In this document: positions 1-10,200 of the stretch, piece after piece
Layout of the letters: each line of letters opens with the position of its first letter
Numbering within the stretch: position 1 is the stretch's first letter
Origin: Lineus longissimus
Taxonomy: Eukaryota > Nemertea > Pilidiophora > Heteronemertea > Lineidae
Reading direction: 5' to 3'
NCBI RefSeq assembly: GCF_910592395.1
Contig: NC_088311.1
Coordinates: 16,432,501 to 16,496,500, forward strand
Length of the DNA: 64,000 bases
Program-made: the position numbers and the translations under genes
Notes under the pieces: generated by a model
What the model saw: only the letters and a program-made list of their open reading frames with translations
The model's database searches: none
Told to the model about the DNA's origin: nothing

Positions 1-605
1 ACACACAGTTATATACATGGTTTGGGCCCGATGATACACTAGATGCTCTTGCTAAGTTAGAAAGCTGCATCCAAGAGGTCAAGAATGGATGACCATCAAC
101 TTTCTGAAACTCAACGATGACAAGATAGAATTTATCCTTGTATCATCTGGCTATCAACGGCAAGAATTAAGCATTGACCATCCCCTGTCCATTAAAATAG
201 GAGATCAGCTTATCTCAGTGGTGCCTCATGCACGTAACATCGGCGCTATTTTTGACGAACACCTCTCAATGGACCAAAACATCAATTCTATATGTAAGTC
301 AGTCTACATCCAAATTCACAATATTGGTCTTATCAGAAAAATCCTTACAAGTTGATGCCACAAAAACCCTTGTTCAGGCCCTTGTCACCTCAAGATTGGA
401 TGGTCTGAACGCACTGCTACTTGGCCTGCCTGCAAATGCCATTGGCAGACTCCGGAGAGTTCAAAATTGTGCTGCTCGTGTTATCACTGGTGTTTGCAGG
501 TCAGATCATATTACTCGAGTGCTGAACGACCTCCACTGGCTCCATTTATGCGACAGGATCTATATTATAAGAGAGAAGACCGTTTCTTGCGCACACTCCT
601 TCTGA
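1..605 (+). pseudogene. Non-LTR retrotransposon reverse transcriptase, C-terminal fragment (CR1/Rex-like)
   Basis: This is the last third of a LINE reverse transcriptase, the enzyme that copies LINE RNA into DNA at the target site. The peptide shows the typical order of this clade: a segment ending KLESCIQEVK, then INFLKLNDDKIEF, NIGAIFDEHLSM, ICKS, LVTSRLDG, RVQNCAARVITG and LNDLHWL. It is dead: the frame shifts once near position 84 (between EVK and WMTIN) and again near 355, so the parts read in different frames. Upstream RT motifs such as the catalytic YxDD lie left of the window or are lost. The assignment to a CR1/Rex-like clade rests on remembered motif order; the RT identity is secure, the clade less so. 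Confidence 0.85.
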
Positions 606-900
606 AGATTGGCCATGCTTAGGCTGTGACACTCCATACCAATACAAAGTTTGTTGGTTACACTAGGTTGTTTGCGGGAAAAAAATGCAATATTTTGACT
701 TTAGGGGGTCACAATAAGGGTTTTATTAGGATCTATATTATAAGAGAGAAGACCGTTTCTTGCGCACACTCCTTCTGAAGATTGGCCATGCTCAGGCTGT
801 GACACTCCATACCAATACAAAGTTTGTTGGTTACACTAGGTTGTTTGCGGGAAAAAAATGCAATATTTTGACTTTAGGGGGTCACAATAAGGGTTTTAAT
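555..900. repeat. Tandem duplication, 173-bp period
   Basis: The block beginning aggatctatattataagaga at 555 is repeated from 728 with only a base or two of difference, giving two head-to-tail 173-bp copies. The duplication starts inside the LINE fragment and includes sequence downstream of it, so it happened after the LINE inserted. Confidence 0.9.
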
Positions 901-1486
901 TTTGACCACTCAATTCTCCCAACTCCCAACACCAAACTCAGGGACATGGTTTGGGGTATTGTTTGGGGTATTTCATAAAGTGCAATTGCAATGGGGCCTT
1001 TCTTGGAAACTGGGGGATCGTGATGTTTTACGTTAGCCTTACAGTCATGATTGCCTGTGGTTTTTTGTTCAAAACATCATTACTATTAGTGTTAGAAGCT
1101 GATATGATAAGCTGATATGATAGGATCACGCACTGGAAATAACTATGGAGAGTGGACTTTTTAGGTACTACCCCTTTGTGTGCCCCATTCTATTTTTAAC
1201 TCATGACGTGATCAACTAAGGGACATGGTTTGGGATATTTCATAAAAGCGTCAGAAAAAAACGTGTGTTGAAAGGCCGTTTTGAAAGTCGGTTCTTTTAG
1301 TGTCTTAGGTGAGTGTCTACATAAATAACTTACACTTTATATATAAAAATATCAGGACTAAAGCACCATGCAAATAGGTGTGCATCCTTGCATGCATAGA
1401 TTGGCCTTGGCTGTCCTGCATTTTCTGCAAAACAAACCACTGTTGACAGTTGACTGCACGTCTGCAATATACACAACTAGCACTGT
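901..1486. other. No gene seen
   Basis: I see no coding exon, RNA gene or clear element here. Short echoes exist, such as the repeated phrase gggacatggtttggg near 940 and 1220, which suggests a further decayed local duplication. Confidence 0.5.
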
Positions 1487-2395
1487 ACCCGTGGCGCAGG
1501 CAGGTTCAAATGGGCTATACCTTGAATAGATTGAATTGCAATGAAAATATAATGCAATATCAAAGGAGCAATATCGAAGAGACAAATTAAACCAACCATT
1601 TGTCCACAGCCTCGGACCCTAGCTGTGGCGTGCTGTATGCGTGCATATAAAAGTAAATCAATTGGTCCGAATGAGATGATGAGGCAATGTGAATATACCT
1701 CGTTCCTTAGTCAGCAATATGCCCCTTTTTATACGGAGATGAAGGAGAACCCAGATAGGCCTTCACATGTCGGCCTCCAAATGGCTCGGACCAATTGCAC
1801 TATCACTACTAAAACTTTAAAATGCGTGCTCCTCCTACATGTAGCATGATCTCGGGCAAGGCACTTAGTCGACAGGCAAGCTAGAAGTTCAGCACCGTGA
1901 GCAGGTCCTTGATAAGGCCATGCCAAGTTCAGAGTGCCTCTTCAGATACATCAAGTTTTGAAAGCTGTGGTGAGCACATAAACATACCATTGTAACCTTA
2001 ATTTGAAAATCCCTTCATAATCAAGGGCTAGCTCTGGCTAATACAGTACCAATATACGATAGACCATCAATTTGACCCCAGCTCCTTACTGCGGGAAAAC
2101 CCAAGTCCAGCAACCAAAAGTATCAAAATACATTTTTGTTTACATTTGAACTGCACACATGTGTTTGTTTACAATTTCTTTCCCGCGAAATCTCGAAGAT
2201 CAGGTGACCTACAATCGTGGATTGAAAATAACATTAACCTTGGTTCAGCAGGTCAACACGTGTACAGGCTGTTCCAATCATCCCCCTACAGCCAGCCGTT
2301 CAACAGGTAGTGTTAGTCACCCCACAGGGAGTGCAGGTGATTCATTAATCCCCTGCATAACTGAACAGCAATGGCTTGGCTTCCGTGAGTGATAA
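1487..2395. repeat. Dispersed non-coding repeat, copy 1
   Basis: About 910 bp that recurs in the same orientation at 49440-50360, roughly 90% identical by eye, including small indels. Both copies run from a gcgcaggcaggttcaaa-like start to an ataaggagaattgac-like end. Neither carries a conserved open frame longer than about 75 codons, so it looks like a non-autonomous element or an old segmental copy. No terminal inverted repeat was found. Confidence 0.7.
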
Positions 2396-2596
2396 GGAGA
2401 ATTGACCGTGTCCGATTAAAAATCCCTCATTACTGCTCCGCTGAAGTAAATTTCCGAAAATAAACATGACGTTGCATCAGGATAACATATCACCTGCAAA
2501 CGTGCAAAATTTCGAGACGAAACACGACCCCCAAATGGCACTTTAGCGAGCCGCCTTATAGTATTATGATATAGATGTTGGGTATCCGATTTGCGG

Positions 2597-3240
2597 ACAA
2601 CTTAGAAAGTCATCAAATTCTCTGCCAAGAAAACCTCTCTCAACATATCCTTATGACTTTTCATGTACTTTATAATCATACACCTGTCCTCAAAAATATC
2701 TTTTACGAATCAACTTGGGAAATTTTGACTTTGAAGCAAATTTTGGAGCGTGTCTACCAAGTCATGTTCGCAAAGTACGTTCACAAATGAAAATCGTCTG
2801 GGACCTCAGCGCCTCTACTGGTAGCCGGTCGTACTAGGCTTGATATTGTATGAGATTTCGTTTGTGAAGGGTCATCCTAAACAGCGTCCACCAGCGTCCA
2901 CCAGGTTTCAAAGTTATCAAAATTATATTTTCTTGACATAAATCAATAAAATAGGTTATTTAAAACATATTCTGCAAGTTTTATTGCAATATATTGAAAA
3001 ATAAGTGAATTATCTGTGCTAGAAGTCAGACCCATCATGCCCGATAAAATCCGGGAACGTGCTTTGCGAACATGACTTGGTAGACACGATCCAAATTTGC
3101 TCCAAAGTCGAAATTTCCCCAAGTTGATTTGTAAAAGATATTTTTGAGGACGGGTGTATGATTATAAAGTACATGAAAAGTCATAAGGATATGTTGAGAG
3201 AGGTTTTCTTGGCAGAGAATTTGATGATTTCTAAGTTGTA
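2597..3240. repeat. Large inverted repeat: 186-bp arms, 272-bp loop
   Basis: Positions 2597-2782 and the reverse complement of 3055-3240 match along 186 bp with about 90% identity. The same peptide (HQILCQENLSQHILMTFHVL) can be read on the plus strand in the left arm and on the minus strand in the right arm. This looks like a fold-back element. I see no clear target-site duplication, and an ORF read from both arms is expected from the palindrome and is no evidence of a gene. Confidence 0.85.
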
Positions 3241-3453
3241 CTATATAGCCTATGCATCCGTGCATGCATGTACATTGTGCAGTACATGTGTAGTGTACTA
3301 TAGGCCTACCTTGCACTGCCACTAGCTGGTACTGGCACATGATTAGTAATCGTCTCCTAATCCTCATCTATTCCAACTTCAATTTATGTACTACAACACC
3401 TAACACAAAATCGAAGAAGTTCTCATGTACTCATTTTTCTTTTACTACAGCTC

Positions 3454-3565
3454 CATCAGTTTCATCAGTCAACCCACTTGAATTAAGTACCGCTAACTTC
3501 CAGGCCACGCTCTTTAAGACTCCTACCAACAATCATCACACGATTAACCACAGCACAGTGTCAGG
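3454..3565 (+). other. Exon-like module (acceptor ctacag, donor gtaagt)
   Basis: A pyrimidine-rich tract ending ctacag is followed by an open stretch that ends tcag before gtaagtaaac. The predicted peptide is rich in Ser, Thr and Asn and matches nothing I know. It may be an upstream exon of the ORF at 4250-4777. There is no transcript evidence, so this is a hint only. Confidence 0.3.
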
Positions 3566-3720
3566 TAAGTAAACTTCACCATGAGGCCAACATTCCGGCA
3601 TGAAATCGTAATATAGATATCAGAAGGCGCTTGGACAATATCATCATGAGTAATCGCTTCCGACCCAGCCATGCCTCAGTATTTTCAAAATTCATTTATT
3701 CTGACATTTTCCCTTTTCAG

Positions 3721-3997
3721 TTCCACCATCACCAGTTTTTACCATCATCATCATCCTGCTGCTGTCTCACCATTATCTACCATAGTAAGTATCAATGACC
3801 AAACACATCCGAGGACATCTTCGCAGAAGGTGCTCAGCAGACAATATCAGCATGAGTAATAGTACTACACCCTTGCCTATGTATGTGAGCTTTCCAAAAT
3901 TCCATATTCTCTCATTTTCCCTTTTCAGTTCCATCATCACCAGTTTTCACCCATTATTCAACACCATCAGCCACCTACTTCACTATTATCTACCATA
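3721..3997 (+). repeat. Duplicated small exon-like modules, 208-bp period
   Basis: Two similar segments, 3721-3784 and 3929-3997, each begin right after cccttttcag and end before gtaagtatcaatgacc. The flanking intron-like sequence is copied too, so a unit of about 208 bp was duplicated in tandem. If transcribed, this would be a duplicated mini-exon. His- and Pro-rich reading frames are present but unrecognised. Confidence 0.45.
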
Positions 3998-4249
3998 GTA
4001 AGTATCAATGACCTGACACAAGTCGGGACACCTTCGCAGGATGAACTTCTCTTCCAACAAATTAGTGCTATCATCTCAAACATTGTGCCTAACCATGACC
4101 AGTATCATACGATTCAGTACAACAAGAAGCATTCAAAACTATTCATCCAATTTGCAAAAATGTCCTCCGAGCCTGCCATTTTAATCTACTATTATGTGCT
4201 TTTACCACACACTAGCCTAGCTTTACACAATAGCCTCTTTCCTTTACAG

Positions 4250-4777
4250 ATGACTTCACACGCAGCACAGGCCGTTTTAAACCAACTGAAGGACTTGGAG
4301 GAAATGACAAATGAGAAGTTGTCCTATGCCCAGGTAATTCTGCTCGAAAAAAAAGAACCATTGGCAGCTGCTAAAATTGCCGCTGCACGCCACACCCTGA
4401 CCAATCGTATACAGACTGTCACTGCTAAAGCAGTACACCTCAAGTGCTTGATTACCAACCAGCCTAAACCAGTAACAATTTCAAAACTAAGTCCAAATAA
4501 ACGCCCAGCACTGACTCTACCGCCAACAACGCCATCCCCCAAGAAAGTCCCTCTTCAACTGAAAGCGTCGACACCATCAAAAGTTACTGTCGAGTCATCC
4601 ACTAAAGAGAAAACCCCTCCTGCCACTGACAACCTATTCGATGACGCCTTGGATGATTCAACGCTGTCACAGATCAGCATGGACAGCTCAGAAACAGATT
4701 TTCCCCTAACAGCCACACAACCCGAAGATGACTCGGCTGATGATGATAAGACAAAGTTAAAATCCCTCTTGGAGTAG
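4250..4777 (+). CDS. Helitron-associated ORF1-like protein (unrecognised), 175 aa
   Basis: The ATG directly follows a tttacag acceptor-like site, which is why I start here and not at an upstream Met in the same open frame. The N-terminal half (about residues 1-65) is Ala/Lys/Glu-rich and probably helical or coiled coil. The middle is basic and Pro/Thr-rich (around KRPALTLPPTTPSPKKVPLQ) and the tail is acidic (DDALDDSTLSQISMDSSETD, ending KSLLE). No known domain is visible. The C-terminal half and about 255 bp of downstream sequence recur at 36947-37495, immediately before the replicase ORF of the Helitron at 37.5 kb. I therefore infer that it is an accessory exon or ORF of that Helitron family. 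A host gene captured by the element is the alternative. Confidence 0.5.
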   Translation: MTSHAAQAVLNQLKDLEEMTNEKLSYAQVILLEKKEPLAAAKIAAARHTLTNRIQTVTAKAVHLKCLITNQPKPVTISKLSPNKRPALTLPPTTPSPKKVPLQLKASTPSKVTVESSTKEKTPPATDNLFDDALDDSTLSQISMDSSETDFPLTATQPEDDSADDDKTKLKSLLE

Positions 4778-5033
4778 AAAGCAAGGGTGTACATTGATTG
4801 CACCCCAACAGTGTTACTCTGAACACTTACTGACTGCTGCTGATCAAATACTGCTGATTATATTGCCAGTGCTTCATGTTAACAGGTCGTCACTGTGCCA
4901 ACAACAATCCTCCTGGACTTTTAACCTTTCGTACTAGGCTTACCTTCTCCACGACTCATCTGCTGTACAGACAATCACTATTTTGTATAAAAATAAGTAA
5001 ATAAACATTGTTTTAGTCAACATAATTAGTATT
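4478..5033 (+). repeat. Segment shared with 36947-37495
   Basis: From the aatttcaaaactaagtccaa region through the stop codon and on to cataattagtattt, this matches 36947-37495 almost base for base. The match ends here at 5033, where this copy continues into unrelated sequence while the other runs into the Helitron replicase. Confidence 0.85.
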
Positions 5034-6667
5034 TATGGGCCCCAGACCACACAGTCTGGGGACCATATTGATATTGCTGGAATTCTGCATTCTATCTGTT
5101 ACCAAACTTTAGTGTGAGTGTTCTCTGAAACAGCTGAACAAACCAAAAATCTTTCACCCCAAACCCACCAAGCATACCCCCATCCAAGGGACGTCACTAA
5201 AGACTTTTCAAAATTTCGGCTCATTTTGATGTTATTGACGCTTTTATGTGCTGTTTTGGTGCCGATTCTCCCCAGCCATTCTCACTATCCAAACAAAATG
5301 CTTTTCCTCACAAAGGGCCGAGTGTCTCCGAGCATTACTGATGACCTACGAAGATGACGTCAATGCTTATTATTATGCTAATCACTCGCGGTCGCTGATT
5401 GGGTGAAAATTGTTCGTCCCAGAGAAGAGTTCTCCAGCCTGAAGCTTGACCCTCCTTGTGAGGTCCAAAGCGATCACGTTTCTTTCCGAGATCTGGCGAG
5501 ATCTTATTTCTTTGGGTAAATAAAGCTGTATAATCGTATGTTAAGATGAATTATGAAAATAAATGTATTTTATAACATGTAATAGCGTGTGTTCCTCATT
5601 TTATTCATCCTTTCGATGTCCTGTTTATAAAAAGTCAGAGCCGCACCAGGATGGAGGTACGCTAGAGGGAGGTACTCCTCCAGCGGTGAGGATAGCGCAT
5701 GCCCAGTTCGAACCACGTGGATTACAAACACTGGCAGTAAGTATTTTCCACCAACCAAAATCACAGAATAATACGCCTTCTAATTCACTTCTGGATTCGT
5801 ATTTCATGGATTCAATCTTATGAATGCTATTTTGTGCAACTGGCCATCGGGCAATGTATTTGGTCGCCTGATGCTTGAAAAACGAGCATTTTTTCACCAG
5901 CCTAATTTTCATGCATTTTTGTCGTGCTGTACATCCATGTGTACATACACACATGCATTGCATGATATGCATCACATTCCGGACCGATGATCATGATGAT
6001 GCCGATAAAACGTTCATGGATTTACAAATTTTGAGGAGATATCTGTGCAGTTAGCCCTGAATCATGTCTCTGAATGTGTATGAAGCGATAGAGGGCCGAG
6101 AAATAATTTGTGTCGCAAAATTTGGTGACTTTTGAAGCAAATACAGATGCCTGAAAATCGATGGCAGAATGCACTCGATTGTCGGATGCACTGTCAATCT
6201 ATTTCTGGACAACCTAAATCCTCTCAAAAGTAAGGTACAACATTATTTTGTACATCAGTACCTGCTGTATTTAAGCATGGGCAATGAAGATTTTGTAGTG
6301 AAACTTGTTTTAAACTAACTTTTGATTGATATCACATTTTGTGTACACCTGTGGTGTTCAAAAATTGGCAATGTGCCATGTTACGGAAATGGATTAAAAA
6401 TGTGATTGGCTGCGCACTTTCGGCCGATCGACAGATTACAACTTGTAAAAGCAAGCACTGAGTAGACTGATAGAGTATGCCGCAAGACAATGCACAGTGT
6501 ACACCGTCGCCGCCATACAATGTATTTGCGTAGGGCTCTGTTCATTTTGGTCTCCCACACTATTAAATGAGTCTGACCAGGTCTTCAATAATACAGCTTG
6601 TGTAGTACTAAGTACATGAAGACAGAAAGAGTTAATTTTTAGCAAGGACCAACCAGAGGCATAAAGC
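5034..6667. other. No gene seen
   Basis: Unique-looking AT-rich sequence. Open frames are short and show no family features, and no terminal repeats or RNA gene signatures are visible. Confidence 0.5.
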
Positions 6668-7070
6668 CCATGCATTGACTGTGTGTTGGCAGTGTTTCAA
6701 GATTGTGGAAGGTAGCAACTAGCATGCAAGGTTCTGGAAGTAATCAAGGGACTATTATTATGTTATTGATTTCATTATATTCTATTTCAAATTCAGCTAT
6801 CATTTTCAGTTTGTGAGTTATGAATAGAATACCATACATCTCTTCATTCTTCATTGAATATAACCTGTAATCATGTTTTCTTCTTCATTTAGTTCATTGA
6901 CTTCGTGCAACTCCCACATCCATTGACAATAGTCAAGTTTCAACATCGGTGCACAATATTTCTTCAGGAAGAGGTATGTATTATAACTAAGTTCATGGCC
7001 TGCCATTGTTACAGTGACTGCAGTTTGAGCTGCCTCTTAGCATGCCTGGCCTATGCAGTTGACCCTTTTT

Positions 7071-7121
7071 AGCTCACCTCTTAGCAGAGGTGAGCTTATC
7101 CCATACCGTGGCGTCCGTCGT

Positions 7122-7183
<62 letters not shown>

Positions 7184-8222
7184 CGTCGTCCGTTAGCAGG
7201 GCACGTTTCGTAACTGTTAGAGCTATTGAGTTGAAACTTGGTACACATGTACCCTTATGTAATGACACCTTGGAGACCAAGTTTCGGTCCGATTCGTTTC
7301 ATGGTTTGGCCACCAGGGGGCCAAACGTTAAAAGTGAAAATGTGCAATATCTCCCTTAATAGTAGTCGGGAAATTTTGAAAAAAATATGGTAGGTACTTC
7401 TAGCAAAGGTGCATCATATATCCTCCGGGTTTTTGATTTGACCTCCTTTTCAAGGTCACAGAGGTCAAATGGTGTAAATTGGCCGTTAGGATGTAACGAT
7501 GGCATGTTTCTAAACTGCAATGACTATTGATACCAAATTTGGTACACATTTACCCCTTAGTCAGGTGATCTCAGGGACCAAAGTTTGGTCCAATATGATT
7601 CACCACTTGACCACCAGGGGGCAAAATCCAAAAACCTTAAAAATGTGATTATTCCTTAACTTCTTGCCCGATTGCCACCAATTTGATATCATGGGTACAT
7701 CTAACCACCATACAGTATATGTCACACAGGTTTTCAATTTGACCTTCTTGTCAAGGTCACAGAGGTCAAATGACGTAAATTCGCCGTCAGGCCGTAACTA
7801 TGGCACGTTTCTTAACTGCAATGACTATTGATCACAAATTAAGTACACATGTACTCCTTGGTCAGGTGATCTCAGGTACCGAAGTTTGGTGCCATCTGAT
7901 TTGCCGTTTGGCCTCCAGGGAGGGGGCCAAATCCTAAATTCATCAAAATGCCATTATTCCTAGTAATGACTTGCCCGATTGGCACCAATTTTATATCATA
8001 GGTACATCTAATTCTAACAACCATTCAATGTGTCACCCGGGTCTTCTTTGATTTGACCTACTTTTCAAGGTCACAGAGGTCGAATGTACTGTAAATTGGC
8101 CATTTTGGGGAAATTGTAATTGCTTGGACCTACATCAAACCTAACACTACATGACACAATACCATGCTCTTTATCCATCTTTCCTCCACATGAGGTGAGC
8201 ACAATGGCCCTGGCCATTTCAT
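7071..8222 (+). mobile_element. AGGTGAGC-family non-autonomous element, copy a
   Basis: The left end is agctcacctcttagcagagg followed by a self-complementary tgagct, then a (CGT)n tract. The right end is aggtgagcacaatggccctgg. The body consists of three diverged units of about 280 bp, each with a phrase like ggccaccagggggccaa, then caaggtcacagaggtcaaat, and then gtaac.atggcacgttt. GCTCACCT/AGGTGAGC at the ends acts as a short terminal inverted repeat. Related copies lie at 19212-20855, 52396-53402, 56080-56587, 56608-57600 and 62545-62835. There is no coding capacity. I do not recognise a named family. Confidence 0.75.
7111..7193. repeat. (CGT)n microsatellite
   Basis: About 20 CGT/GTC triplets inside element copy a. 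The equivalent tract is present in copies b (near 20775-20815) and c (near 53285-53360), so the microsatellite belongs to the element. Long Arg-only frames read through it are artefacts. Confidence 0.95.
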
Positions 8223-9259
8223 TCATGTTCTACTAGAATTGCATCCAGCCTAGTATGCCATCATCTACCAGTAGGCCTATATGTCTACATAACAGACCTC
8301 TCAAAGTGATCTCGGCTAAAGTGAGAGAGCGTACACTATTATCAATGAATATTGATCAGTCCACACAAGCCCGGACCACACCTCATCATTGTCACTTTGT
8401 GCTTGCCCATGCATTGACTGTGTGTTGGCAGTGTTTCAAGATTGTGGAAGGTAGCAACTAGCATGCAAGGTTCTGGAAGTAATCAAGGGACTATTATTAT
8501 GTTATTGATTTCATTATATTCTATTTCAAATTCAGCTATCATTTTCAGTTTGTGAGTTATGAATAGAATACCATACATCTCTTCATTCTTCATTGAATAT
8601 AACCTGTAATCATGTTTTCTTCTTCATTTAGTTCATTGACGTCGTGCAACTCCCACATCCATTGACAATAGTCAAGTTTCAACATCGGTGCACAATATTT
8701 CTTCAGGAAGAGGTATGTATTATAACTAAGTTCATGGCCTGCCATTGTTACAGTGACTGCAGTTTGAGCTGCCTCTTAGCATGCCTGGCCTATGTAGTTG
8801 ACCCTTTTTCATGTTCTACTAGAATTGCATCCAGCCTAGTATGCCATCATCTACCAGTAGGCCTATATGTCTACATAACAGACCACTCAAAGTGATCTCG
8901 GCTAAAGTGAGAGAGCGTACACTATTATCAATGAATATTGATCAGTCCACACAAGCCCGGACCACACCTCATCATTGTCACTTTGTGCCTGTGGCGCTTG
9001 CACATCCCCCCCCCCCCCCACCACCCAGTTGCACATTTTCAGCGAAACGTTGCTACAGTACAAGCCTTTACGTGTACATTTACATTGTAATTGTAAAACT
9101 ACTATGAAACTAGGACGGTCATCCTAAATGATAGAATCTCATGATGCATTGTCTTTTTATTGACCTTTTCCATACGTACACATCATGATGTCCATATGAC
9201 AATGATATGTTCCATGTACAAATGTATTTAACTTTTCCTCTTTCTCTTTTCAGGTACAA

Positions 9260-9323
9260 GATTACTGATTGTCATTCTGTCAGTAATCAGAGATATAGTA
9301 ATAACCAAAAAGGTTATTACTAT
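9260..9323. other. Two adjacent hairpins upstream of the Helentron
   Basis: Hairpin 1: gattactga (9260-9268) pairs with tcagtaatc (9280-9288) around an 11-nt loop. Hairpin 2: atagtaataacc (9295-9306) pairs perfectly over 12 bp with ggttattactat (9312-9323) around an AAAAA loop. They sit just before the minisatellite, in the expected region of the element's terminal sequence, but I cannot place an element end precisely. Confidence 0.6.
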
Positions 9324-9329
9324 CTTATA

Positions 9330-9965
9330 TCACTATCATCAATCTCCATCATATCATCACCATAATATCATCAGTCAATCAATCTCCATCATATCATCAC
9401 CACATCATCAATCTCCATCATATCATCAGCAATCTCCATCATATCATCACCACATCATCAATCTCCATCATATCATCACCACATCATCAATCTCCATCAT
9501 ATCATCACCACATCATCAATCTCCATCATATCATCAGCAATCTCCATCATATCATCACCACATGATCAATCTCCATCATATCATCACCACATCAGCAATC
9601 TCCATCATATCATCACCACATCATCAATCTCCATCATATCATCACCACATCAGCAATCTCCATCATATCATCACCACATCATCAATCTCCATCATATCAT
9701 CACCACATCATCAATCTCTATCATATCATCACCACATCAGCAATCTCCATCATATCATCACCACATCAGCAATCTCCATCATATCATCACCACATCATCA
9801 ATCTCCATCATATCATCACCACATCATCAATCTCTATCATATCATCACCACATCAGCAATCTCCATCATATCATCACCACATCATCAATCTCTATCATAT
9901 CATCACCACATCATCAATCTCCATCATATCATCACCACATCATCAATCTCCATCATATCAACCTG
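9330..9965. repeat. 29-bp minisatellite, about 20 units
   Basis: The unit is approximately atcaatctccatcatatcat followed by caccacatc. Units vary at a few positions (atcag/atcat, ctcc/ctct). Since 29 is not a multiple of three, the three units of a cycle read as a 29-residue peptide repeat, which explains the 146-codon open frame here. Helentron-derived elements often carry tandem repeats near an end; placement upstream of the protease ORF fits that pattern. Confidence 0.9.
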
Positions 9966-10200
9966 CATCTCATCTCAATCTCACCAGACCAGACCAAAAT
10001 AATCTCACCTCTTTCTCACCTGACCATATCACACCTCAGTCTCATCAGACCAAACCTCACCTCATTTATATGAACTGATTGCATTTTCTCACTACAGGAT
10101 CTCATGTGATGAAATTGTCGCATCTCATTAGTTCATTATCTCCTTTCAGGATCTAATCCATTGATTACTTCTCTCTGTACTATTTCACCATCCAGTTAAT
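9966..10200 (+). other. Leader between minisatellite and Helentron ORF
   Basis: Contains two similar acceptor-like sites, cactacag/gatctcatg near 10096 and cctttcag/gatctaatc near 10149, each followed by a ggatct phrase. A short duplication or a spliced 5' leader is possible. There is no coding sequence. Confidence 0.35.

Larger units (their letters stand above)
6668..8993. repeat. Tandem duplication of an A-B unit, first copy interrupted
   Basis: Block A (6668-7070) recurs at 8407-8809 and block B (8223-8404) recurs at 8810-8990. In the second copy A runs straight into B (gaccctttttcatgttc). In the first copy they are separated by 7071-8222. Order: A, inserted element, B, A', B'. The two copies differ by very few bases, so the duplication is recent. 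Confidence 0.9.

Noticed and set aside
2575-2790. 71-codon ORF and its minus-strand twin at 3035-3367
   Set aside because: They are the two arms of one inverted repeat; shared peptide is explained by the palindrome.
7090-7359. Long poly-Arg open frames through the CGT tract on both strands
   Set aside because: They are produced by the triplet repeat inside a non-coding element; the same occurs in copies b and c.
9562-10002. 146-codon Ser/His/Ile-rich ORF
   Set aside because: It is a reading of the 29-bp minisatellite; the 29-residue period equals three units and nothing outside the array is conserved.
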